DNA of 64,000 nt from Streptomyces sp. B21-083. Its GTDB lineage: Bacteria > Actinomycetota > Actinomycetes > Streptomycetales > Streptomycetaceae. The stretch is taken from the NCBI RefSeq assembly GCF_036898825.1, contig NZ_JARUND010000003.1:62001-126000 (forward strand), read 5' to 3'. This document shows, one piece after another, positions 26,183-35,309 of this stretch. The notes under the pieces were generated by a model. The model was given only the letters and a program-made list of their open reading frames with translations, did no database searches and was not told the origin of the DNA. The position numbers and the translations under genes were made by a program. Position 1 is the stretch's first letter. Every line of letters starts with the position of its first letter.

Positions 26183-26926
26183 TCAGTGGCCGCTGAGCAT
26201 CGCCAGGACGTCGTCGTAGGTGCCGTTGGCCTGGGCGTGGCGCAGGAACTTGACGTTCTCGACGAGGATTTCCGTCGCGTCGGGCTGGGTGCGCAGGAGC
26301 GCCATGACTTCGGAGAGGAAGTCCTCCAGCGGCATGGCCTGCTCGCTGTCCTGCTGCCCCATCAAGGTGGTCCGCACCGCCGGCGGGACCAGTTCGATCA
26401 CCTTGACGGAGGTGTCGGCGAGCTGGACGCGCAGGCTCTCGCTGAAGGAGTGGACCGCGGCCTTGGTGGCGTTGTACGTCGGGGTGATCGGCAGCGGTAC
26501 GAACGCCAGACCGGAGCTGACGTTGATGATGACCGCGTCGTCCTTGGCCGTCAGGTGGGGGAGGAAGGCGTTGACCATACGGATGGGGCCGAGCAGGTTG
26601 GTGGTGACGGTGTCCTCGGCGACGCGCAGGGAGTCGGCGTCGAGGAGGTCTTCCGGCAGCATGATGCCCGCGTTGTTGACCAGGACGTTCACCTCCGGAC
26701 AGGTGCTGGTCACTGTCTCCCGTGCGTCGGCGATCGACGTGGGGTCGGTGACGTCGAGGACGATCGTCCCGATGCCTGGGTGGTCCGTTGCGATCCGGTC
26801 GAGCAGGTCCTTGCGTCGTCCGGCGACGATCACCTTGTTGCCGGCCTGGAGGAAGCGCAGGGCCAGGCCGAGCCCGAGGCCTGAGGTGCCGCCCGTGATC
26901 AGGATCGTGTTGCCCGTGGTCTTCAT
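26183..26926 (-). CDS. Short-chain dehydrogenase/reductase
   Basis: A 247-residue classical SDR. The cofactor motif is TGGTSGLG (11-18), NNAG is at 84-87, Ser137/138 precede the catalytic Tyr151 and Lys155 (TYNATK), and PPAVRT follows. The sequence resembles DltE-type oxidoreductases. Substrate unknown. An XRE regulator of the MmyB type is divergent from it across about 180 bases; such pairs are common and suggest the regulator controls this gene. Confidence 0.88.
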   Translation of the reverse strand: MKTTGNTILITGGTSGLGLGLALRFLQAGNKVIVAGRRKDLLDRIATDHPGIGTIVLDVTDPTSIADARETVTSTCPEVNVLVNNAGIMLPEDLLDADSLRVAEDTVTTNLLGPIRMVNAFLPHLTAKDDAVIINVSSGLAFVPLPITPTYNATKAAVHSFSESLRVQLADTSVKVIELVPPAVRTTLMGQQDSEQAMPLEDFLSEVMALLRTQPDATEILVENVKFLRHAQANGTYDDVLAMLSGH

Positions 26927-27105
26927 GGGGATGTTCTCTCCTTCGCCGCGGGAGCCGGTGCGACCCCCGCACCGCCTACCCTGCGGGTGCCCGCGGCAGG
27001 GCGGGAGAGGAGCGCTTGTCCCAGGGACCGGCGGTCCCTCGAAGACCCGAAGACCCGGAGCCGTGGATCGGCGGTCCCTGGATGAATGGACAGGCAGCGG
27101 TCACG

Positions 27106-27954
27106 ATGGACGGCATGGACAGAGAAGGACTGGCGGATTTTCTGCGTCGGCGGCGTGAGACGTTGCAGCCCGGCGATGTCGGACTGAGCGGTGGCCCGCG
27201 CAGGCGCACCCCGGGACTGCGCCGGGAAGAGGTCGCCGCACTCGCCGGCATGTCCACCGACTACTACGCCCGGCTGGAACAGCGGCGCGGCCCGCAGCCC
27301 TCCGAGCAGATCGCGGCCGCCCTCGCCCGCACTCTGCGCCTGACCCTGGACGAACGCGACCACCTTCTCCGTCTCATGGGGCACAGCGCCCCGGCCCGCT
27401 TCCTTCGCTCCGAGCACGTCAGCCCGGCCCTGCTGCGGGTCCTGGACCGCCTCGACGACACCCCGGCCCTGGTGCTGTCCGATCTCGCCGACACCCTGGT
27501 GCAGAACCCGCTCGCGAAAGCACTGCTCGGTGACCAGACCCGCCACACCGGTCTGGCACGCAGCGCCCACTACCGCTGGTTCACCGACCCGGCGGAGCGC
27601 GGTCACTACCCGGAGGAGGACCACCCGAGGCAGAACCGGATTCAGGCAGCCGCCCTGCGGGCCGCGCTGACCGCCGACCGCAGCGACCCCAGAGCCGCGC
27701 AGATCGTCGCCGAACTAAGCGAACGCAGCCCCGAGTTCGTCCGAGTGTGGGATCGGCACGAGGTCGCCAACCGGTTCGAGGACCACAAAACCCTCGTACA
27801 CCCGGCGCTGGGCCGTATCGACGTCGACTGCCAGGTCCTGTTCACCGACAACCGCGCACAGATCCTGCTGGTGATGACCACGCGTCCCGGCACAGAGAGC
27901 CACGGGAAACTCCAACTGCTCTCGGTCATAGGAAACCAGCAGTTCACCCACTGA
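27106..27954 (+). CDS. XRE family regulator, MmyB type
   Basis: 282 residues from the ATG at 27106; an ATG at 27115 is also possible. The N-terminal helix-turn-helix has the PRRRTPGLRREEVAALAGMS signature with WYxRLEQ-like STDYYARLEQRRG. The rest (ALVLSDLADTLVQNPLAKALLG, YRWFTDPAERGHYP) is the MmyB ligand-binding domain, which may bind a fatty acid or similar ligand. Divergent from the SDR gene, which it probably regulates. Confidence 0.85.
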   Translation: MDGMDREGLADFLRRRRETLQPGDVGLSGGPRRRTPGLRREEVAALAGMSTDYYARLEQRRGPQPSEQIAAALARTLRLTLDERDHLLRLMGHSAPARFLRSEHVSPALLRVLDRLDDTPALVLSDLADTLVQNPLAKALLGDQTRHTGLARSAHYRWFTDPAERGHYPEEDHPRQNRIQAAALRAALTADRSDPRAAQIVAELSERSPEFVRVWDRHEVANRFEDHKTLVHPALGRIDVDCQVLFTDNRAQILLVMTTRPGTESHGKLQLLSVIGNQQFTH

Positions 27955-28009
27955 ACCACTGACCCGCCGCCCACTGTTCCTGCCGGAGGAGCGAACTCCT
28001 GGAGCGGCA

Positions 28010-28234
28010 CTAGTCGCGCTGAGCGGCGAACAGTTCCAGGTGGGCGCAGTTGGGGCAGCGGAAGGCGTCGATCTGCCAGTGAGGCCGCCCCATTCTCTTC
28101 GCGCCGCCCAGCGGGCCTCGCTGAAGGGCGCCTTCGATCCACCGCGCGAACCCGCGAGAGCCTTGCCCGGAGTCCTCGACGAAGCCCGGCTCCAGCCCCA
28201 CGGCACCGCACTGGGTGCACCGTATGTTGTTCAT
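28010..28234 (-). CDS. Small double-CxxC zinc-ribbon protein
   Basis: 74 residues from the ATG at 28234. Cys pairs CTQC (6-9) and CPNC (60-63) frame a short polar domain, the layout of a zinc ribbon. No other motif is visible. It stands alone between convergent or unrelated small genes. Function unknown. Confidence 0.55.
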   Translation of the reverse strand: MNNIRCTQCGAVGLEPGFVEDSGQGSRGFARWIEGALQRGPLGGAKRMGRPHWQIDAFRCPNCAHLELFAAQRD

Positions 28235-28352
28235 CGGGGGAGTGTAATCAGTGGCTACAGGCCTGAGACGCTGGGGGGACCAAGGTGATCGCCGGGGTTC
28301 CTGGAGTCGCGGACGTGGGTGTCCGAGGGCGGCCGGGGCGTGAATTTCGCTG

Positions 28353-28580
28353 TCAGTCCTGGAGGTACGGATCGGGTGTGATCTGCCAGATGCTGACGAG
28401 TTCCGAGCGCGGGGTAACCATGTACACGAAGAAGCCGCCGTCCACGAACGCGTGCTTGGCGCCCTCGTCGAGGTCCTGGTAGACGGGGCCGTGCAGGTAC
28501 AGCGCCTCGGCGGCGCGTACCAGTTCCTCGACCTTCTTCTCGACCTCGGCGAGGAACGCGGGCGGCGCAGCGGCCGACAC
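28353..28580 (-). CDS. Small acidic protein of unknown function
   Basis: 75 residues from the GTG at 28580; an in-frame stop lies just upstream, so a longer form is not possible. It begins with a helix (PPAFLAEVEKKVEELVRAAEALYL) and then a beta-rich stretch (GGFFVYMVTPRSELVSIWQITPD). No signal peptide or known domain. Confidence 0.5.
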   Translation of the reverse strand: MSAAAPPAFLAEVEKKVEELVRAAEALYLHGPVYQDLDEGAKHAFVDGGFFVYMVTPRSELVSIWQITPDPYLQD

Positions 28581-28595
28581 CGTCTCCTCGTCCGG

Positions 28596-28834
28596 GACGT
28601 ACTCTCACCGTCGAAGGGTTCGACTTCGCGGCGGCGACCGCCGTGGGCAAGCGCCTGCGCGTCGCGGGCGGTGCCGACGCCGAAGGCGACAAGGGGGAGG
28701 CGGACTGGAGCGGGGCGCACGTGCTGCACCTCGCCCTGCCCACCGTGGAGCGGCGTCGTGGTCGACCCGTCCTGACCCGGGTGCCCAGCCGCTACCGGGG
28801 CACCGGCATCCGTACCATCCGCGTCGTCGAGTAG
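28596..28834 (+). pseudogene. Possible C-terminal gene remnant
   Basis: The plus-strand frame reads RTLTVEGFDFAAATAVGKRLRV, then GAHVLHLALPT and RYRGTGIRTIRVVE before the stop. Codon use is protein-like but there is no plausible start or 5' portion: the sequence upstream belongs to a gene on the other strand. The original family is not recognised. The rest of 28581-28967 holds nothing else I can identify. Confidence 0.3.
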
Positions 28835-28967
28835 AACCGAACCCTGCGGGCCCCGGGGTGCGCGTTCGCCGGATAAGCCAAGCGTGCGTGTCGGGCATAT
28901 CCTGATTTAGGCAAAAGCGTGTACCCGCGCGCGTCGATCAGAAGTCGATCAGAAGAGGGTGAGTGCC

Positions 28968-29258
28968 ATGCGCGTTCTGTTCAAGGCACAGTTCGACACG
29001 GACAAGGGCAACGAGGGCATACACAGCGGCGAGATGCCGAAGATGCTGAAGGAGACCCTGGACCACCTCAAGCCAGAGGCGGCGTACTTCGGCCCCGAGG
29101 ACGGGTGCCGGACCTGCTGGCTGTTCATCGATCTGGAGGACTCCTCCCAGATCCCGGTCATCGCGGAGCCGTTCTTCAGTCAGCTGGGCGCCAGGGTCTC
29201 GTTCACCCCCGTCATGAACACCGACGACCTCGCGAAGGGTCTGTCGCAGATTCGTTGA
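28968..29258 (+). CDS. Small DUF3303-like protein
   Basis: 96 residues from the ATG at 28968, chosen for the GAGGG site upstream; a GTG at 28959 is in frame. The alternating pattern (MRVLFKAQFDT, then TCWLFIDLEDSSQIPVIAEPFF and RVSFTPVMNTDDLAKGL) suggests a dimeric alpha/beta-barrel of the YCII/DUF3303 sort. No active site can be named. Two Cys in GCRTCW are close together. Function unknown. Confidence 0.6.
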   Translation: MRVLFKAQFDTDKGNEGIHSGEMPKMLKETLDHLKPEAAYFGPEDGCRTCWLFIDLEDSSQIPVIAEPFFSQLGARVSFTPVMNTDDLAKGLSQIR

Positions 29259-29297
29259 GCGGGTCGCAGGTCGCCGGCCCGCTCAGCTCCCGCTCAC

Positions 29298-29948
29298 TCA
29301 GCTGAAGACGATCATCGACCCCTGGGCCAGGCTCCGTGTCGCCGCCGCGTTCAGCCCCAGCCACACATGCCGTTCCCGGGCGAACGGGCTCGAGTCGAAC
29401 GGGGGAGGTGCCGCCGGCTCCTCCAGCGACGTGGGCGTCAGCGGCGGGGCCGGGGCCACCGGCGGGTTCGCCGGGTCGATGCCGATCGAGGGGGCCACGA
29501 ACTCCAGCTCCCTCAGCAAACTCTGGGACGAGCCCAACGGGCCGCCTCCGGCGAGGAGTTCATCGCTGGAGAGAGGATGCGGGAAGTCCACCGGGACGTA
29601 CGCGCCCGCGTGGTCGTAGTGCCAGACCAGGTGCGACTGCTGGGCGGTCGCCTCGAACATCTCCAGCAACTGCTCGTAGTCACCGCCCAGTTCGCCCACC
29701 GGCGTCACCGGCAGACCGCACACCTGGAGCAGGTAGGCGCGGCGCAGGAAGTGCAGCGCGTCGTAGTCGAAGCCCGCGATCGGGGCCACGTCGCCGGACA
29801 GCCCCGGCATGTACGCGTACACCGGCACCGGGGGCAGTCCTGCCTCGCCCAGCACCCTGTCGTAGAGGGCGAGTTCCTCGGCGAAGGGATTGTCGGGGGT
29901 GTGACACAGCACGTCGACGAGTGGGACCAGCCACAGGTCACAGGCCAA
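29298..29948 (-). CDS. Conserved hypothetical protein
   Basis: 216 residues starting MACDLWLVPLVDVLCHTPDN. The first 130 residues look folded (LYDRVLGEAGLPPVPVYAYMPG, FDYDALHFLRRAYLLQVCG, YEQLLEMFEATAQQSHLVWHYDHAG). The rest is Pro-rich and ends RERHVWLGLNAAATRSLAQGSMIVFS. I recognise no family or catalytic motif. The initial hydrophobic stretch is short and lacks a typical signal pattern, so it is probably cytoplasmic. Confidence 0.6.
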   Translation of the reverse strand: MACDLWLVPLVDVLCHTPDNPFAEELALYDRVLGEAGLPPVPVYAYMPGLSGDVAPIAGFDYDALHFLRRAYLLQVCGLPVTPVGELGGDYEQLLEMFEATAQQSHLVWHYDHAGAYVPVDFPHPLSSDELLAGGGPLGSSQSLLRELEFVAPSIGIDPANPPVAPAPPLTPTSLEEPAAPPPFDSSPFARERHVWLGLNAAATRSLAQGSMIVFS

Positions 29949-30161
29949 AGGAGAACTCCTCGCATCGTCGCAGGCGGTGGTCAGGCACCGCGGGCAGAGC
30001 AGTCAGGGAAGCGTAATGGGTCACCGGCGGGTAGGACCCCCGCACGACGGGCCAGACACCAACAGGAACAGGTCAGGTAGGACGGACGGGCTGGGCAGGG
30101 TGGGGCCGGTCGGACGGGTCGGACGGGTCGGAAACAGGACGTAGGACGGGAACCACAGGAC

Positions 30162-32597
30162 TCACGACCCGTCGTGCAGGTCCCATACCCACACCCCGCC
30201 CGTCCACTTACCCTGCTTGCCCGTCAACTGCTTCAGCGTCTCGCGCAGCAGCCCGTCGTTGGTCTGCGGGGCCAGCACCAGCACGCCCGCCTTCCAGTAC
30301 GCGAAGTCCTTCTTGGCCTGCGCGCGCCAGTTGGGGCCGATCGTCGGTGCCACGCCCGTGTAGCGCACGTCCCGCAGCATGTTGGAGGTGAAGCGGGGCG
30401 CGGCGCCGTAGATGCCGACGCGCTCGGCGCCGTAGGGACCGTTGAAGTACCCGCCCGGCAGCCTGAAGCCCAGGTCGGCCGCCGTCTGCCAGTGCAGCGC
30501 CTCGGCGTTGCCGGGATCGGGCAGCGGCACCGGGATGAGTGACTCGCCCTTGCCGACGTACGACTTCCACGTGCCGTCCGCGATGAAGGCGGGCACGTCC
30601 GCGCGTTCCACCGTCTTCAGCGGGGCCGGGACGATCGGCAGCACGGCGAGGAGGACGGCCAGCGTGCCGAAGTACTGCGTGGGCAGCCGGCGGGTGGCCG
30701 CCAGCCGTTCCACGGCGAGGGCCACGAGCATGCCCAGCGCGGGCGCGCAGATCATCGCGACCCGGCCCTCGATCACCGACTCGAACAGCGGCCTCTTCGC
30801 GAGCAGCGCCCAGGGCCCCGGCAGCACACTGTCGGTCAGCGGGATCCGGAACTCGGGGCCCAGGGACAGGAAGGCCGCGGCGACCGCCGTGAAGGCGAGC
30901 GCCTTCACCGCCGTGCGCTCCCACATCCGTACGACGATCGCGAAGGCCAGCAGGACGAGCGGCCAGCCGTAGAAGGCGTTCTGCTCGGTGGGGTTGAGGG
31001 AGAGGGCGTTCGCCCTGTCCGCGTCGCCCGCCATGAGGGAGCGCTCGGCGAAGGAGAGCAGCGCGAGCGGGCTGTTGCCGGCGTTGTCGCCGTGCAGGAC
31101 GCTCTTGTAGCTCTGCGGCCCGGCGAACTGCCAGTAGAGGGGGAACGCGACGATCGGCAGGCAGACCGCGCCCCCGATCAGCAGGCCGCGCAGCAGCGGA
31201 CGCCAGGCGGCCTTCGCCAGGTCCCGGCGCAAGGCCGCGTAGGCGAGGGCGAACAGCACCATCCCCATGGCCGCCAGGAGCAGCGGTTCCTCACCGAGGA
31301 AGATCTGGTACGCCGCCATCAGGCCCAGGACCACGCCGTTGCGGGTGACCCGCTCGCCCTCGCACAGGCGCAGGGCGCGGTCGATGATCAGCGGCATCAT
31401 GAAGAGGATGACGAAGTTCGGGTGCGCGTTGGCGTGGCTGACCATCGGGGGTGCGAAGGTCGCCAGGGCCGCGCCGGCGAAGGCCGCTCCCCGTTGCCGT
31501 ACGACCCTTTTCCTGATCAGCCAGTACCATGCCGTCGCCGTCGCGGCGAGGCCCAGCGTCATCACCAGGGCGAGGGAGACCGCCGGGCCGGCGAAAAGCG
31601 TGACCGGGGTGAAGGGGACGGAGAGGCCGAGCAGAGCCGTGTTGGCCATGAGGTTCACGCCGTCGGGGAAGCCCTGGAGGTCGGTGAAGAGGGGGTTGTT
31701 GAAGTGCCTGACGTTGTCGGCCGTGACCGCGAAGAACCACTCCCACTGGTTCTGGTCCTGGAGGGAGTCGGGGAGGTAGCGGTGGGCCGGGTCGAGCCAG
31801 CGGCCCGCGTACAGGGCGACCGCCATGAGGAGGAAGAGGGTGACGCCGAGGAGGTCGGCCGGGCGCAGCGCGCGCGCCTTGAGGGCGGTCAGTTCGGCGA
31901 GGACGCGGGCGTAGTCCAGCGGACGTACCTTCGAGCCGGACTGGTGGGCCCAGCGGACCGGTATCTCGGCGACCGGCCAGTCCGCGCGGCGGAAGTGCTG
32001 GAGGACCTCGACGTCGATGCCCCAGCCGTTGAGCCGGGACGCGGCGAACGCCGTACGGGCGCGGTCGCCCTCGAACAGCTTGAAGCCGCACTGGGTGTCC
32101 CGTATGCCGGGGACGGCGACCCTGCGTATGAGGAGGTTGCCGGCCCTGCCGAGGAGTTCCCGCACCCGGTGCTGGTGGTGCTCGATCGTCGCGCCGGGGA
32201 CGGAACGGGAGCCGATGGCCGCCGCGTGCCCCTCGGTCAGCGCCTCGTCCAGGACCGCCAACTCCTCGATCGGAGCCGCCAGATCGGCGTCGGTGACCAG
32301 GACGCGGGCGCCGCGCGAGGCGGCGACACCGAGGCGCAGGGCGTGGCCCTTGCCCCGGTTGCGGGGGCTGGTGACGAGCTGGACGCGCGGGTCGGCGAGG
32401 GCGGTGACGAGGTCGCGGGTGCCGTCTGTGGAACCGTCGTCGACGACCACCACCTCCCAGGAGCCCCAGCGGGCCTCGTTCTCCTGGAGGTGGCCGGTGA
32501 TCGCGTCGAGGGTGGGGCCGAGCCGCTCCTCCTCGTTGTACGCGGGGACGACGACGGTCAGGTCGAGGGTGCCGGTGGTACGGGTGGGCGCGCTCAT
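30162..32597 (-). CDS. GT2 glycosyltransferase fused to a GT-C-like membrane domain
   Basis: 811 residues from the ATG at 32597. Residues 10-250 form a GT2 domain of the dolichyl-phosphate sugar synthase type: VVVPAYNEEERLGPTLDAI, VVVDDGSTDGTRDLV, NRGKGHALRLGV, the DxD-like VTDADLAAPI and GIRDTQCGFKLFEGD. After about residue 260 there are some ten helices and a periplasmic C-terminal domain, as in GT-C enzymes. One polypeptide might load a polyprenyl carrier and then transfer the sugar outside the cell. It is translationally coupled (ATGA) to the FadR-type regulator upstream. Confidence 0.85.
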   Translation of the reverse strand: MSAPTRTTGTLDLTVVVPAYNEEERLGPTLDAITGHLQENEARWGSWEVVVVDDGSTDGTRDLVTALADPRVQLVTSPRNRGKGHALRLGVAASRGARVLVTDADLAAPIEELAVLDEALTEGHAAAIGSRSVPGATIEHHQHRVRELLGRAGNLLIRRVAVPGIRDTQCGFKLFEGDRARTAFAASRLNGWGIDVEVLQHFRRADWPVAEIPVRWAHQSGSKVRPLDYARVLAELTALKARALRPADLLGVTLFLLMAVALYAGRWLDPAHRYLPDSLQDQNQWEWFFAVTADNVRHFNNPLFTDLQGFPDGVNLMANTALLGLSVPFTPVTLFAGPAVSLALVMTLGLAATATAWYWLIRKRVVRQRGAAFAGAALATFAPPMVSHANAHPNFVILFMMPLIIDRALRLCEGERVTRNGVVLGLMAAYQIFLGEEPLLLAAMGMVLFALAYAALRRDLAKAAWRPLLRGLLIGGAVCLPIVAFPLYWQFAGPQSYKSVLHGDNAGNSPLALLSFAERSLMAGDADRANALSLNPTEQNAFYGWPLVLLAFAIVVRMWERTAVKALAFTAVAAAFLSLGPEFRIPLTDSVLPGPWALLAKRPLFESVIEGRVAMICAPALGMLVALAVERLAATRRLPTQYFGTLAVLLAVLPIVPAPLKTVERADVPAFIADGTWKSYVGKGESLIPVPLPDPGNAEALHWQTAADLGFRLPGGYFNGPYGAERVGIYGAAPRFTSNMLRDVRYTGVAPTIGPNWRAQAKKDFAYWKAGVLVLAPQTNDGLLRETLKQLTGKQGKWTGGVWVWDLHDGS

Positions 32598-33493
32598 CCG
32601 AGGGTGCCCCCGTTGCCCGCGGTCGCCGTGACGCCGTCGTCCTTCTCCGTGTCCTCGCCTCCGCCGGAGGCCGGATCGGCGAGGTCGGGGACGGCGGGGA
32701 GGCCGGTCCGGTCGTTGGCCAGGCCTTCGATGAGGGCGAGGGAGTGCAGGTCGTACGCGTCGACCACCCGGTGCGCCTCGGCGAGCTCGCGGCGGGTCAG
32801 CGCGTCGACGACCTCGGTGTAGTCGGACCACAGCTGACCGCGCAGACCGCTCAGCCGGCGCAGGTGCTGCACGGCGCACACCCAGGTCTGGACGCGCATC
32901 CGGTGCAGGAAGTCGGTGAGGTACGGGTTGCCGAACAGGGCGCCGAGTTCGCGCCAGAAGCGCAGGTCGTAGCCGATGAGGATGTTCAGGTCCCCGGCGG
33001 CGGCGGCGCGCCGCGCCTCCTCGCCCCGGCGGCGGACACCCGCGAGGGCGGCGGCGGCCCGGGGGTCGCCGACCCGGACGAAGAAGCCGCGCGGCCCCGG
33101 GCTGTCACTGGCGAAGCCCCCCGCCCGACCACCTGCCGGACCGCCCGCCGCACCGGTTGCCGCGCCGGTCGCGAGACCCTTCGCCAGGCCGTGGAACATG
33201 CCGTCGGTGACCAGGCCGCGGGCCTCGATCATGCCCCGGAAGTCGGCGAGCGAGTACTCGTGCACGCGGAAGCCGCGGTGCTGGTCCGCCTCCAGCAGGC
33301 CCTGGGCCGACAGATCGACCAGGGCCTCGCGGACGGGCGTCGCGGAGACGCCGTACTGCTCGGCGATCTCCTTGACCGTGAACTCCTGACCCGGCTGGAG
33401 ACGGCCGGCCAGCACCTCGTCGCGGAGCGCGTCCGCGATCTGCTGCCGCAGGGTGCTGCGGGTCACGGCACCGTTGCCGCTGCTGGCGGGCAT
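32594..33493 (-). CDS. GntR family regulator, FadR/FCD type
   Basis: 299 residues. The N-terminal winged helix is intact (TLRQQIADALRDEVLAGRLQPGQEF, then YGVSATPVREALVDLSAQGLLE). An FCD-like helical ligand domain follows (DLRFWRELGALFGNPYLTDFLHRMR, with the His pair of the metal-binding site in AEAHRVVDAYDLH). An Ala/Gly-rich insert (residues about 105-130) separates the two. It overlaps the glycosyltransferase start by 4 bases, so both are made from one mRNA. Confidence 0.87.
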   Translation of the reverse strand: MPASSGNGAVTRSTLRQQIADALRDEVLAGRLQPGQEFTVKEIAEQYGVSATPVREALVDLSAQGLLEADQHRGFRVHEYSLADFRGMIEARGLVTDGMFHGLAKGLATGAATGAAGGPAGGRAGGFASDSPGPRGFFVRVGDPRAAAALAGVRRRGEEARRAAAAGDLNILIGYDLRFWRELGALFGNPYLTDFLHRMRVQTWVCAVQHLRRLSGLRGQLWSDYTEVVDALTRRELAEAHRVVDAYDLHSLALIEGLANDRTGLPAVPDLADPASGGGEDTEKDDGVTATAGNGGTLG

Positions 33494-33680
33494 GGTCGGG
33501 GCCCTCCCCCTTCACGCGTGTGGATGACTACTCGCATATGTCTACGAGCACGTCACCTTACGCGTTCGGTTTCCCGACGGACTTTCCCATGCGCTTACCC
33601 AATTACCCGCGTACGAGGGTGCCCGTTACCCCCCGTACGCGCTCCACCGGCTCCCGCCCTACCTGGCGTACTCGCCCGCC

Positions 33681-35048
33681 CTACGCGGTGTACTCGTCGG
33701 CGACCGACAGCGCGGCGTCCAGTGCCGCGAGCCCCTCCTTGGCCTCGGCCTCGGTCACGTTGCAGGGCGGGACGACATGGGTGCGGTTCATGTTGATGAA
33801 CGGCCACAGCCCGTTCGCCTTCGCGGCGGCGCCGAACGCGGCCATCGGGGCGTTGGCCTCCCCGGCGGCGTTGTACGGGACCAGCGGCTCCCGGGTCTCC
33901 TTGTTCCGTACGAGGTCCAGGGCCCAGAAGACACCCGTACCGCGCACTTCGCCGACGCTCGGGTGCCGTGCGGCCAGCTCCCGGAGGCCCGGGCCGAGGA
34001 TGTTCTCGCCGGTGCGGGCGGCCTGCCCGACGATGTCCTCCTCCGCCATCACCGTGAGCGTGGCGACGGCGGCGGCGCAGGCGAGGGGGTGCCCGGAGTA
34101 GGTGAGGCCGCCGGGATAGGGGCGAGTGGCGAACGTCTCCGCGATCGCGCCGGAGATCGCCACACCGCCGAGGGGCACATAGCCCGAGTTGACGCCCTTG
34201 GCGAAGGTCATCAGGTCGGGCACGACGTCGAACAGGTCGGCGGCGAACCACTCACCGGTCCGCCCGAACCCGGCCATGACCTCGTCCAGGACGAAGACGA
34301 TCCCGTACCGGTCGCAGAGCGCGCGCACCCCGGAGAGATAGCCGGGCGGCGGGATCATGATGCCGGCGGTGCCGGGGATGGTCTCCAGGATGATCGCCGC
34401 GATGGTGGCGGACCCCTCGAAGACGATCGTGTCCTCAAGGTGCTGGAGCGCCCGCGCGCACTCCTGCTCCTCGGTCTCCGCGTAGAACTTCGACCGGTAG
34501 AGATAGGGCGCCCAGAAGTGCACGACACCGGCGGTGCCGTTGTCGGAGGGCCAGCGGCGGGGGTCGCCGGTGAGGTTCACGGCCTGCTGGGTGCCGCCGT
34601 GGTAGGAGCGGTAGGCGGACAGCACCTTGGGTCGCCCGGTGTGCAGCCGGGCCATGCGCACGGCGTGCTCGACGGCGTCGGCGCCACCGTTCGTGAAGAA
34701 GATCTTGTCCAGGTCGCCCGGGGTCCGCTCAGCGATCAGCCGGGCCGCCTCCGACCGCGCCTCGACGGCGAACGCGGGCGCGAACGTCGTCATCCGCCCG
34801 GCCTGCTCCTGGATGGCCGCGACGACCTTGGGGTGCTGGTAGCCGATGTTCGTGAAGACCAGCCCACTGGTGAAGTCCAGGTACCGCCTGCCGTCGTAGT
34901 CCCAGAAGTACGCCCCTTCGGCACCGGCGACGGCGAGCGGGTCGATGAGCTCCTGCGCGGACCAGGAGTGGAACACGTGCGCACGGTCGGCGGCCTTGAC
35001 GGCCGCGCCGGCCTGGGCCAGGTCCTGGGGATTGGGCTGAGGGGTCAT
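33681..35048 (-). CDS. Class III PLP-dependent aminotransferase
   Basis: 455 residues from the ATG at 35048. Fold type I signature: TNGGADAVEHAVRMAR (119-134), SYHGGT (148-153), the cofactor Asp255 in LDEVMAGFGRTG and PLP Lys284 in TFAKGVNSGYVPLGG. The family moves amino groups from omega-amino acids, amines or beta-alanine to pyruvate or a keto acid; substrate not determinable. A FadR-type regulator lies downstream in the same direction, 187 bases away. Confidence 0.9.
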   Translation of the reverse strand: MTPQPNPQDLAQAGAAVKAADRAHVFHSWSAQELIDPLAVAGAEGAYFWDYDGRRYLDFTSGLVFTNIGYQHPKVVAAIQEQAGRMTTFAPAFAVEARSEAARLIAERTPGDLDKIFFTNGGADAVEHAVRMARLHTGRPKVLSAYRSYHGGTQQAVNLTGDPRRWPSDNGTAGVVHFWAPYLYRSKFYAETEEQECARALQHLEDTIVFEGSATIAAIILETIPGTAGIMIPPPGYLSGVRALCDRYGIVFVLDEVMAGFGRTGEWFAADLFDVVPDLMTFAKGVNSGYVPLGGVAISGAIAETFATRPYPGGLTYSGHPLACAAAVATLTVMAEEDIVGQAARTGENILGPGLRELAARHPSVGEVRGTGVFWALDLVRNKETREPLVPYNAAGEANAPMAAFGAAAKANGLWPFINMNRTHVVPPCNVTEAEAKEGLAALDAALSVADEYTA

Positions 35049-35309
35049 GCGGCGAGCGTAGGTGTCCCGGGTGAGGTCGCGGTATCGGCGACCTGTCTGG
35101 GGAATGGCGGCTGACGCGACAGGTTGTCGACCTCGCCCAAACCCGCCGCCGAGGGTAGACGGCCGGAAGGTCGACAGAAGCCCGCGCGAAGACCGCGCAC
35201 AAGCGCTTGCCGCCCGATCGCCCCTCCGCACTATCCTCGGCCTGTCGCGTCGGCATCCGCGTGGGCGGGCGTACGACGTGTTTGGGGCGTTACGGGGAGG
35301 CGGCGCGGC

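Noticed and set aside
30105..30135. Short GGTCGGACG-type tandem repeat as a regulatory site
   Set aside because: Three imperfect short copies in GC-rich intergenic DNA; too simple to support a function.
31092..32822. A 576-codon plus-strand frame
   Set aside because: It is antisense to the GT2 fusion enzyme and has shadow-like composition.
33777..35114. A 445-codon plus-strand frame
   Set aside because: It is antisense to the class III aminotransferase with intact PLP motifs.
35049..35309. Riboswitch or leader RNA before the Ser/Thr kinase
   Set aside because: Some short inverted repeats are present but no recognised riboswitch core; the GC content makes such stems common.
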